Positions 42,391 to 50,145 of a DNA stretch of 64,000 nt are shown here, piece after piece; positions within the stretch are counted from its first letter, which is position 1; each line of letters starts with the position of its first letter. This DNA comes from Xylanibacter ruminicola. Its GTDB lineage: Bacteria > Bacteroidota > Bacteroidia > Bacteroidales > Bacteroidaceae. The position numbers and the translations under genes were made by a program. The notes beneath the pieces are model-generated. The model worked only from the letters and a program-made list of their open reading frames with translations, ran no database searches and was not told the DNA's origin. The stretch is taken from NCBI RefSeq assembly GCF_900142525.1, contig NZ_FRBD01000010.1:79256-143255 (forward strand). The letters are read 5' to 3'.

Positions 42391-45300
42391 TTATCTTATA
42401 ATTTCACTTTGTGTGATAAAGTGTCTGTCTTTAGGAAATGAAGTAGGGGTGATAGTAAACTTCTTGTCGTCTTGCAGATTGAGTGTAACCTTCTGGAAAC
42501 GTGGAGCTGAGAGCATATAACGATCAGTTGCAGGACAAACAGGATAGAATCCCATCGATGAGAATACGTACCAGGCTGACATCTGACCAGCATCGTCGTT
42601 GCCCGAGAGTCCACCAGGGGTATCGTTGTATTCTGTATCGAGAATGTGGGCTACGCGCTCGATGGTCTTTTCGCGCTTGCCAATGAAGTCGTAGAGATAA
42701 GCTATCTGGTGGCAAGGCTCATTGCCGTGCCAATAGCGACCTTCAGAGAACAATGAGTCGAGCTTAGCCTCGAACTTATCCTTGCCACCAAGTGCTTCAA
42801 CTAAGCCTTCTACATTCTGTGGAACATACCAAGTGTAGTGGCAAGTGGCACCTTCAGTGATGTATGACTTGCGATGGATAAAGTCCTGATTGTTTTCAAA
42901 GAGTCCGCCATCTGTTTTTCTGCGAGAAATCTGCTTGGGGGCGTGGCGGCCGTCGCAATAGCCTGTCTTGGGATTGATGACGTTGCGCCAGTTCTCTGAG
43001 CGGCGCATCAACTCCTTGTAGTCCTTGTCTTTGCCTAAGGCTTTGGCCAGTTGGGCCACAGCGAAATCATCGAAGGCGTATTCGAGGGTTCGCGATGTCT
43101 GCTCATCCTGGTGGAAAGCTTCTTTCACGCCATCCTCCAAGGGGATATAGCCGTACTTCAGATACGAAGTGAGTGCTCTGCGACCCATACCGTTCTTATA
43201 GTCTTCGAATGAGGTTGGCGTCTCGAAAGCGTTCTTTCGCATGCCTTCGTAGGCCTTTTCATAATCAAAGTCTCTGATACCTTTTATATATGCATCAGCC
43301 AATACGGCGCTACAATGGTCGCCAATCATAGCTGCTGTATAACTGTTCCAGCAAGGGAAGATGGGCAGCCAACCGCCTTGCTCGTACATGGTTACCAGCG
43401 ATTGCATCATATCTGCCGATTCTTTTGGCGCTATCAGCGTATAGAGTGGGTGCAGGGCACGATAAGTGTCCCACATTGAGAAGTCGCCATAGTATTTGCG
43501 AGGAGTGAGGAGCGAGGAGTGAGGAGTGATGATCTCGCCATTAGCAAACTTGGGGTAGGAGCCATCTACGTCGCTCATTTCGCGAGGGAGGAATGAGCAG
43601 CGATAGAGCGCGCCATAGAACTGATTCACTTTTGCGATATCAGTATCCTCCACATCGATGGTGTGCAGGCGATCAATCCATTGTTGGACTGTTTGCTGCA
43701 TCATACTCTCAAAGTCGTGTCCTTCGGCCTCGAAGGCGAAGTTGTTCTCTGCTCCTCTCTTATTGGTAAAAGATGTGGCTGCTTTCAGGATGATTGGCTC
43801 ATGGGCCTTTCCATTAAAGGTGAACCAAGCACACAGACTATCGCATCCTGAATCTATGATTTTATCATAAGCCTGCAACAGATAATGTCCGTCGAAACCA
43901 GCCTCTTCGCCCCAACCTTGATAGATGCGATGAACTGGGTTATAACCATAGATAATGCCATCTGCATTGTTTACTTCAAGATAGCCTTGCCCCTCATCGC
44001 TATTGTGATTCAACACAATGTGGATTGGTCCATCTTGCTCTGGGATGATGCGGAAGATGGCTGTATGACTATTGGCTGTCATCTCCAGCTTAAGGTGCTC
44101 GTCTGGCAGGCGGATAGCATAGTAATGGGGATGCGATATTTCTTCTGAATGTGAGAAACGGGTGGCGCGCTCTTCTGGCTTCAGGCGAAGTTTGCCTGTG
44201 AGGGCAGCTACTGTAAACGATCCGTAATCCTGCGTGCATCCGCCAACTATCCAGTGGCTGTTGCGGATGCCTTGAAACAGCGAGTCGGTAAAATAATAAG
44301 GTGCGATGCACTTCTTCTCTGTATCGCGAGTCTGAGGCGTCCAGAAGTTCTGGCCGTTTGGTACGAGTACTGCAGGCAGGGTTTGTCCGTGCTCCTCAGA
44401 GCCCTTGCCGAAAAGCCCTGCCGTCTTGGTGTTGGCAGGGGCTGTTCCAACCATGGTGTTCAGGGCGCAAAGTTGGCGAAGATGTTCAAAGTAGTGAATG
44501 CGCTCGTTTACTTGCTGCTTGAGTTCTGTCCAACTCTTAAAGCCTATCGACTTCTCGTTATGCAGCAATTGTACCTTCACGTCGCCTTGGGCATTACGAT
44601 AGAATATCATCTGCAGATTGGCTGCCATTGGCAGAATCTCGTCCATATAGTTATATGGTTCACCTGGAAGTTTGATGCCCATCAATGTGAACAGACGATA
44701 GAGGTTCGAGTCGTGTCCAAATCGTAAATCTGCCCCTACGCCTCCACGGACGATGGCTGCATCTCCCTCAGTCTCAATGCGCTGCCACAGCGAGATGGCG
44801 CTACGGGCTGGTATGCCCTCGTTCTCTATCAGGTCACCATGAACTATCGTCATGCTTTTGTTGTTTTTGTTGTAAACAGCCTCCATCTCCTCTGGTGTAA
44901 AGAGATCATAGAGCGACACATTTAGCTCCACATCCTGCATGTCCGATGCGATGGTGTGCATCTCTGTGAGCAGTTTTGTGGGATTCTTTACCTTTGAAGG
45001 ATCAACGAAGAGTGCCTTGACGAATCTGTCTGGCGAAACCATCAATGGTACGCTGGTACGATTTTCGTGAGCCTTCTCCTCTGGCGAGGTATAGGCTATC
45101 CAGGCCATATCTTCTTCGCGGGTGATGGGTGTTATGTTGATGGTATTGGACAAGTGCTTGAGTTCATCCACAAAGTTCTCCATACTCACCTTGCATCTGT
45201 TTACTGTGCTGCTGTGGGCTGTAAGATGTGCCTCAGCGGTAAAGAGCTGTGGGAAGTTCTGGTACATTCTTTTGGCGATACCACGATGCTGACGAGCTCC

Positions 45301-45639
45301 AAGAGCTGTCAACAGTCCACCATTGCCTTTGGCGTTTTTCCACACCTTAGCCAAGCGTTTCTTGACGCTTTTGCCAAGCTTTGTCAGATTCTTATCATTG
45401 TCGAAATGCTGGTTCACCCAAGTGTATCTGGCATCGCTTGTTAACCAGCGCGAGCCATGTCGCCCATAGTGCGAGATGTAGAAAGGCTCGTAGCCCTCAG
45501 GGGCTGGTTGTAATTGGGGTTTGTCAAAGCCCGACTCAATAGGGTAGGCATAGTAAACTCCGCCCATCTGCTGGGGCGACTTCTGCGCCATAACCAGGGC
45601 ACTTGCAAACAAGAAAGTAGTTAGTAGGATTCGTCGCAT
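42391..45639 (-). CDS. Histidine phosphatase fused to GH92 alpha-mannosidase
   Basis: A 1082-residue exported protein (signal peptide ending near LVMAQ). Residues 25-400 are a histidine acid phosphatase domain: phospho-acceptor His61 in GRHGSRW and a proton donor in RFGHDSNL. The domain is closely similar to the stand-alone phosphatase at 23.9 kb. About residues 440-1082 are a GH92 domain: DYGSFTVAALTGKL, FSMWDTYRALHPL, GGWLPIFPCWNSYTAAMIGDH, and GNDDAGQMSAWYVFSSMGFYP with catalytic acids. Such a protein could dephosphorylate and trim a phosphomannose-bearing glycan. An in-frame repeat (TPHSSLLTPR) interrupts the GH92 part. It ends 3 bp after the second GH92 gene. Confidence 0.9.
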   Translation of the reverse strand: MRRILLTTFLFASALVMAQKSPQQMGGVYYAYPIESGFDKPQLQPAPEGYEPFYISHYGRHGSRWLTSDARYTWVNQHFDNDKNLTKLGKSVKKRLAKVWKNAKGNGGLLTALGARQHRGIAKRMYQNFPQLFTAEAHLTAHSSTVNRCKVSMENFVDELKHLSNTINITPITREEDMAWIAYTSPEEKAHENRTSVPLMVSPDRFVKALFVDPSKVKNPTKLLTEMHTIASDMQDVELNVSLYDLFTPEEMEAVYNKNNKSMTIVHGDLIENEGIPARSAISLWQRIETEGDAAIVRGGVGADLRFGHDSNLYRLFTLMGIKLPGEPYNYMDEILPMAANLQMIFYRNAQGDVKVQLLHNEKSIGFKSWTELKQQVNERIHYFEHLRQLCALNTMVGTAPANTKTAGLFGKGSEEHGQTLPAVLVPNGQNFWTPQTRDTEKKCIAPYYFTDSLFQGIRNSHWIVGGCTQDYGSFTVAALTGKLRLKPEERATRFSHSEEISHPHYYAIRLPDEHLKLEMTANSHTAIFRIIPEQDGPIHIVLNHNSDEGQGYLEVNNADGIIYGYNPVHRIYQGWGEEAGFDGHYLLQAYDKIIDSGCDSLCAWFTFNGKAHEPIILKAATSFTNKRGAENNFAFEAEGHDFESMMQQTVQQWIDRLHTIDVEDTDIAKVNQFYGALYRCSFLPREMSDVDGSYPKFANGEIITPHSSLLTPRKYYGDFSMWDTYRALHPLYTLIAPKESADMMQSLVTMYEQGGWLPIFPCWNSYTAAMIGDHCSAVLADAYIKGIRDFDYEKAYEGMRKNAFETPTSFEDYKNGMGRRALTSYLKYGYIPLEDGVKEAFHQDEQTSRTLEYAFDDFAVAQLAKALGKDKDYKELMRRSENWRNVINPKTGYCDGRHAPKQISRRKTDGGLFENNQDFIHRKSYITEGATCHYTWYVPQNVEGLVEALGGKDKFEAKLDSLFSEGRYWHGNEPCHQIAYLYDFIGKREKTIERVAHILDTEYNDTPGGLSGNDDAGQMSAWYVFSSMGFYPVCPATDRYMLSAPRFQKVTLNLQDDKKFTITPTSFPKDRHFITQSEIIR
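43499..43532. repeat. In-frame 10-bp tandem repeat in the GH92 fusion
   Basis: Four variants of GAGGAGTGAG in tandem (43500-43530), encoding TPHSSLLTPR on the minus strand. Confidence 0.8.
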
Positions 45640-45641
45640 AG

Positions 45642-48392
45642 CTATTTATTAATTTTCCAGTCGATACCTAATGGATTGTTACGTATTTCGATAACCAATG
45701 GCAGGTCATCGTTAAGAGATATCCACATCTCTGTGCGATCGATGTCGGCACGAACGTGGATGGAGTTTGCGTCTTGATCCATCTTTCGCCAGGTGATACC
45801 ATCGTAGATAAAGGTTCCTTTCTCCTGCAAATGGCGCAGAGCCTGGCGAGAGATGAAGGCAAAGGTGCCGTTAGCTTCATAGACGGTGCCATCTGAAGGG
45901 ATATCCCAGCAGAAGCTATTGCCGCTTTCTACAACAGAGCGTGGCGTTTTATACACAGCCTCTTTACACCTTACTAATAATGTGTCGCCTTGCCAAGCAT
46001 AGGTTAATGGCCAAGTGCGGAACTGCTTATTTAAGGTGAAGCTGATGGCTAGTTCACCGCCCATCTTTTTCTCCTCCACCCCTGGCCTATCTTGCGTCCC
46101 TTCGGTAGCAAGCGCCCCTTCGGGTCGAGCGGTCTCCCAAGAGGAGGGGAGTTCCTTCTTCGATACGTAGAACACTAATTCTCCGCCTTGCATCAAGTCG
46201 GCGTGCTCAAGGCGGGCATCAGCCAGAAGCTTGCCATTCAGGGTTACTTTCTCAAAGTGCGTGCCTTTGCCCTTCACTGTTCCATGCAGCGAATTGCCAT
46301 TAGCAAGTTGCATGGTCCACTCTGGAATCAATGGGGCGTGCAGCAGATAGTAGCTCTGGCCTGCATTGGGATATAGCCCCATCATGTGGAAGGCCAACCA
46401 CGAACTCATAGCACCGCTATCGTCATTTCCAGGCAGTCCATCAGGCTTATCGTTATAATTCTCGCTGATAATCTTCCTGACTCTATCTGAAGTCAGGTCA
46501 GGGCGACCTATCCAATGATACAGACAAGGTGTGAGGAACGATGGCTCGTTGCCCACGTTGTAGCGCTTGCGATCGAAGAACATATCCAGTCGTTTGCGGA
46601 AAGTCTCTGCTCCACCACAAGCCTCTATCAATCCTGGCACATCGTGAGGAATACTCAGCGAATACTCGGCTGATAGTGCCTCGTAGAAGAAGGTGCTCCA
46701 CCAAGGCAGATACCAAGGGGCAACCTTAGTGATTGGGGTATAAGGGATGAGCGGATGATAGACCTTTGACTTGCCCCAGGGCACAGAGTCGAGCCAATGG
46801 CCCTGAGCATCCTTAGGCATGATGTAGCCTTTCACATCGTCCCACTCATAGTCGGCACGCCACAGATTCTTCCAGTTCTGCGATTGTTTCAGGTAGCGCT
46901 CATAGATATCCATGCGGCCTAAGCCTTTGGCAACCAATGCAATACAATAGTCATTGTAGGCATATTCGATAGTGCGGGTTCCTGCACGGTCTATGCCGTA
47001 AGGCAGATAGCCATACTCCAGATACTCTTTCAGTCCGCCTCGTCCGTGCTTCTCGTGGTCAGCTCCTGGATCTACCTCTGCATCCTTCAGCATGGCCTCG
47101 AGGGCGAGATCATAATCTATTTTTACTCCACACTTCTCACTCCACACTCCTCGCCCAAGTCCTTTTACGAAAGCATCGGCAATCACCACTTCAGCATTCG
47201 AGCCGCCTTGGGTTCTTCCGTTGCAATCCCCACTACGGGCATCGGGCATGTAACCCTCTCGTTTATAGATGTTTAGTAGCGAGTTGACTATCTCAGCCTC
47301 GCGCTTTGGATCAATCAGCGTGATGAGGGGTGAACTGGAACGATAGGTATCCCAGATGGCATAGTAATCGTCGTAGTAAGGGCGTTCTGTCCATTTAGGG
47401 TTCTCACCAGTTTTATCCACAGGCATAATCATAGTGTGATAAAGGGCTGTGTAGAACATGCGCTTTTCAGCCTCAGTACCTTTTATCTGTATGCGACTCA
47501 ACAATGTTTCCCAACTATCTCTGAGTTGTGCCAACTGGGTGTCGAAGTCGCAAGCAGGGATATTGCGTTTGGCTTGTTGCTCACTCACATACGATATGCC
47601 CACCTTTATATTCAATAAGGTGTCAGCAAACAACAAGGACTCCCCGCCCTTATGAGGGGAGGGGTTAGGGGTGGGGTGGAACGCTTTATCGCTTATCAAG
47701 TAGAAGTAAACCGTATAAGCATCGCCATTGTTCCATCCGCCACGAACTCGTGAATAGCCTCTAATCTCGTGATTATTAACCACTTCTACTTCGCCTCCAA
47801 TAAACTGCTGTTGCTCGCGGAGGTCAGGAACAGGGTTTTTGCCTAAGTAGTGAGTGGCATCGATAAAGAGTGCTTTTGAGGTAGTACTCGAGGAGTGTGG
47901 ATTGAGAAGTGTGGAGTGAGGATAGTGAATGCGGTAGAAAGCGCATCGCTCAGATGTCGTTATCTCAGTCTTAATGCCGCTTTCGTAAGTTGTAGAATAA
48001 TATCCTAAAGCAAACTCCTCATTGAGTCGAGTTTGTGTAATCTCACTCCTCATTCTTCGACAAGCGAAGCGGCAGAGCCGAGCGCCACTCTCCTCACTCC
48101 ACAAAAACGGTTGGATGAGTATATTACCATACTTCTGTCCGCCACCAGTTCCGCTTACATGGGTCTGCGAGAAGCCTGTTACCACCTCAGGCATCTTAGC
48201 CCAACCAGCATTTGGCTTGACTGTGCAGTCAGGGCCAGGTTTACACATGCCAAAAGGCATCGATGGGCCAGGGAATGTTCTACCCACACCTTCGCTACCA
48301 ATACGCGGATCAACATACTGCCACACTTGCGCCAAGCTCGCCATCGAACAAAGCAGCAAACATACGGTTATAACAATTGTTTTTAGTTTCAT
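45642..48392 (-). CDS. GH92 family alpha-mannosidase with several in-frame repeat insertions
   Basis: A 916-residue exported enzyme. The N-terminus (VDPRIGSEGVGRTFPGPSMP, FSQTHVSGTGGG) and the catalytic region (WDTYRSSSPLITLI, GNDDSGAMSSWLAFHMMGLYP) are typical of GH92, which removes alpha-mannose from N-glycans or mannans using calcium. The reading frame is interrupted but kept open by at least five short foreign segments: near 48041-48102, 47889-47924, 47640-47682, 47121-47160 and 46072-46145. They encode low-complexity peptides such as TPNPSPHKGGE. They fall mostly in loop-like positions. It starts before a GAATTAA repeat and the queC gene on the opposite strand. Confidence 0.88.
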   Translation of the reverse strand: MKLKTIVITVCLLLCSMASLAQVWQYVDPRIGSEGVGRTFPGPSMPFGMCKPGPDCTVKPNAGWAKMPEVVTGFSQTHVSGTGGGQKYGNILIQPFLWSEESGARLCRFACRRMRSEITQTRLNEEFALGYYSTTYESGIKTEITTSERCAFYRIHYPHSTLLNPHSSSTTSKALFIDATHYLGKNPVPDLREQQQFIGGEVEVVNNHEIRGYSRVRGGWNNGDAYTVYFYLISDKAFHPTPNPSPHKGGESLLFADTLLNIKVGISYVSEQQAKRNIPACDFDTQLAQLRDSWETLLSRIQIKGTEAEKRMFYTALYHTMIMPVDKTGENPKWTERPYYDDYYAIWDTYRSSSPLITLIDPKREAEIVNSLLNIYKREGYMPDARSGDCNGRTQGGSNAEVVIADAFVKGLGRGVWSEKCGVKIDYDLALEAMLKDAEVDPGADHEKHGRGGLKEYLEYGYLPYGIDRAGTRTIEYAYNDYCIALVAKGLGRMDIYERYLKQSQNWKNLWRADYEWDDVKGYIMPKDAQGHWLDSVPWGKSKVYHPLIPYTPITKVAPWYLPWWSTFFYEALSAEYSLSIPHDVPGLIEACGGAETFRKRLDMFFDRKRYNVGNEPSFLTPCLYHWIGRPDLTSDRVRKIISENYNDKPDGLPGNDDSGAMSSWLAFHMMGLYPNAGQSYYLLHAPLIPEWTMQLANGNSLHGTVKGKGTHFEKVTLNGKLLADARLEHADLMQGGELVFYVSKKELPSSWETARPEGALATEGTQDRPGVEEKKMGGELAISFTLNKQFRTWPLTYAWQGDTLLVRCKEAVYKTPRSVVESGNSFCWDIPSDGTVYEANGTFAFISRQALRHLQEKGTFIYDGITWRKMDQDANSIHVRADIDRTEMWISLNDDLPLVIEIRNNPLGIDWKINK
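46072..46145. repeat. Composite repeat inserted in frame in GH92 (nested)
   Basis: The outer element (CTCCCCTCCTCTTGGGAG on the minus strand, resuming as AGGCCAGGGGTGGAGGAG) is split by an inner GC-rich segment containing CTCGACCCGAAGGGGC. It encodes ETARPEGALATEGTQDRPG. Confidence 0.65.
47121..47160. repeat. In-frame repeat in GH92, GVWSEKCGV type
   Basis: Made of ACTCCACACTTCTCACTCC-like units, the same family as those at 43499 and 47889. Confidence 0.7.
47640..47682. repeat. In-frame repeat in GH92, TPNPSPHKGGE type
   Basis: C/G-rich segment: on the plus strand CCCCGCCCTTATGAGGGG is an internal palindrome. It encodes AFHPTPNPSPHKGGES, a peptide pattern of this kind of intergenic repeat in Bacteroidetes. 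Confidence 0.72.
47889..47924. repeat. In-frame repeat in GH92, YPHSTLLNPHSS type
   Basis: Units of CACTCCACACTTCTCA on the minus strand, same family as at 43499 and 47121. Confidence 0.72.
48041..48102. repeat. Nested in-frame repeats in GH92 (RLCRFACRR type)
   Basis: CTCACTCCTCA at 48042-48052 and CTCTCCTCACTCCAC at 48088-48102 are two parts of one element, split by TTCTTCGACAAGCGAAGCG (48053-48071) and GCAGAGCCGAGCGCC (48072-48086). The inner piece is the same element as in btuB at 8697. Confidence 0.72.
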
Positions 48393-48411
48393 GTTGCAAA
48401 GATACGAATAA

Positions 48412-48440
48412 ATTAAGAATTAAGAATTAAGAATTAAGAA
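48412..48440. repeat. GAATTAA microsatellite between GH92 and queC
   Basis: About four tandem copies of the 7-base unit GAATTAA just before the queC promoter (TAACTTTGC near 48451). Confidence 0.85.
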
Positions 48441-48476
48441 AAAATTCGTAACTTTGCACCCAAAGTTATAATTTAG

Positions 48477-49130
48477 ATGAAAGATAGTATATTGATTTTG
48501 AGCGGTGGACTCGATTCAACCACCTTATTATACGATTACCAGGAACGCATAGCACTCGCCATTTCGTTTGATTACGGCAGCAATCACAATGCCAAAGAGA
48601 TACCCTTTGCCCGTATGCATTGCGAGCGCTTAGGTATCAAGCACCTGGTTATTCCCCTTGAGTTTATGGGCCAGTACTTCCGTAGTTCGCTGCTTTCTGG
48701 CGATGATGCTATACCAGAAGGTCACTATGCCGACGAGAATATGAAGTCGACAGTAGTACCTTTCCGCAACGGCATCATGCTGGCAGTTGCCACAGGAATG
48801 GCCGAGTCAAACAATCTGCAATATGTGATGATGGCCAACCACGGAGGCGATCACACCATCTATCCTGACTGTCGCCCTGAGTTTGTTGAGGCTTTCGACC
48901 ATGCAGCCCATGCAGGAACCTATAATGGCGTTCGTCTGCTCTCGCCCTACTGCAACATGACTAAAGGCGATATTGCTGCACGAGGCAAGGAACTAGGCAT
49001 CAACTATGCCGAGACATGGTCGTGCTATCGTGGTGGCGACAAGCATTGCGGCAAGTGCGGCACCTGTGTAGAACGCAAGGAAGCCCTTGCTGCAGCAGGC
49101 ATCGATGACCCAACAGAATACGAATTTTAA
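48477..49130 (+). CDS. queC: 7-cyano-7-deazaguanine synthase
   Basis: A 217-residue ATP-dependent enzyme making preQ0 for queuosine and related tRNA bases. The PP-loop is LSGGLDSTTLLYDY at residues 8-21, VPFRNGIMLAVATGMAE follows, and the zinc site is C-x-n-CGKCGTC near the end (WSCYRGGDKHCGKCGTCVERKEA). Length is normal. It stands alone here; queD, queE and queF are not in the window. It has a promoter box TAACTTTG about 20 bases upstream. Confidence 0.96.
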   Translation: MKDSILILSGGLDSTTLLYDYQERIALAISFDYGSNHNAKEIPFARMHCERLGIKHLVIPLEFMGQYFRSSLLSGDDAIPEGHYADENMKSTVVPFRNGIMLAVATGMAESNNLQYVMMANHGGDHTIYPDCRPEFVEAFDHAAHAGTYNGVRLLSPYCNMTKGDIAARGKELGINYAETWSCYRGGDKHCGKCGTCVERKEALAAAGIDDPTEYEF

Positions 49131-49172
49131 ACAAATAATGTGTTTTCTTTTCGTTAAATCAAATTTTATTGC

Positions 49173-49180
49173 TAAATTTG
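49173..49180 (+). promoter_or_regulatory. -7 promoter box of the NMT1-like gene
   Basis: TAAATTTG, ending 5 bases before a GTG codon at 49185 and 11 before the ATG at 49191. Confidence 0.5.
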
Positions 49181-49190
49181 CAGCGTGAAT

Positions 49191-50141
49191 ATGAAGGAGA
49201 AGGTACTCGTACTATTGGTGGTACTTGTTAATAGTCTATCCATAGTGGCACAGAAGGCAAGTGAAAAATTTGTCTTCACCCCCCAATGGACTGCCCATGC
49301 TCAATTCGCTGGCTACTATGTAGCTATGGAAAAGGGCTTTTACAAGCAGGCTGGGCTTGATGTGGAGATAGTTCATCCATCAGTATCGCAGACAGCGATG
49401 AATCGTCTGCAGAACCGTGAAAGTCAGGCCACCACGCTGCAGCTTTGTCAGGCTTTGGAAATAGTAGACAAAGGTGTGCCCTTGGTCAATATCCTTCAGA
49501 CATCCATGAATAACGGCACAGTCATTATTTCCCGTCGCGATAAGGATCCGCTCAAGCAGATTGGTGCTCGTGTGGGCATGTGGTATGCTGGCTTCAGTCA
49601 GGTGGCCATCTGTATGAGTCGCAAAGAGCATCTTAACTACCAGTGGGTTCGTTTCACTTCGAATATGGACCTTTTCCTCAAAGGCGCTATCGATGGTACG
49701 CTGGCTATGAGTTACAACGAGTATTACCAGTTGCTGCAGATGGGCTTTACATTCACAGAGAATAACGTGTATCGTTTCAGCGATCATGGTTACAATATTC
49801 AGGAAGATGGCGTTTACATGCGTCGCGACTATTACGAAACCCATAAGGCTCAGGCCCATAAGTTTGCCCAAGCCAGTAGGAAAGGCTGGGAGTGGGCTGC
49901 CAATCATCCTGAAGAGACCATCGACATCGTGATGAAATATGTACGTGCGAATCATATCGCCACCAATCGTACCTTGCAGAAGCTGATGCTGAAAGAAGTG
50001 CTGCGATTGCAGATAGACAAGAAAACGAATAAGCGAGAGTTCCGCTTGCGTCCAGACATGGTGAAGTTTGCCAGTCAGATGATGAAAGAGAATCAGATGC
50101 TGAATCAAGAAGTAACCTATAAGCAATTAATAGCGGATTAG
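49191..50141 (+). CDS. NMT1/THI5-like substrate-binding protein
   Basis: A 316-residue exported protein (signal ending SIVAQ). The FTPQWTAHAQFAGYYVAMEKGFYKQAGLDVEI start is the signature of the NMT1/THI5-like periplasmic binding family that binds thiamine precursors, taurine, or other small ligands. It has no ABC permease or ATPase neighbour. Instead a membrane-bound phosphatase follows after 4 bases in the same operon, so its ligand may be sensed rather than imported. The start at 49191 is chosen over a GTG at 49185. Confidence 0.82.
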   Translation: MKEKVLVLLVVLVNSLSIVAQKASEKFVFTPQWTAHAQFAGYYVAMEKGFYKQAGLDVEIVHPSVSQTAMNRLQNRESQATTLQLCQALEIVDKGVPLVNILQTSMNNGTVIISRRDKDPLKQIGARVGMWYAGFSQVAICMSRKEHLNYQWVRFTSNMDLFLKGAIDGTLAMSYNEYYQLLQMGFTFTENNVYRFSDHGYNIQEDGVYMRRDYYETHKAQAHKFAQASRKGWEWAANHPEETIDIVMKYVRANHIATNRTLQKLMLKEVLRLQIDKKTNKREFRLRPDMVKFASQMMKENQMLNQEVTYKQLIAD

Positions 50142-50145
50142 GCAT

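Noticed and set aside
49380..50126. Long open frame (248 codons) opposite the NMT1-like gene
   Set aside because: Antisense to a clear gene, no motif, typical of mirror-frame openness.
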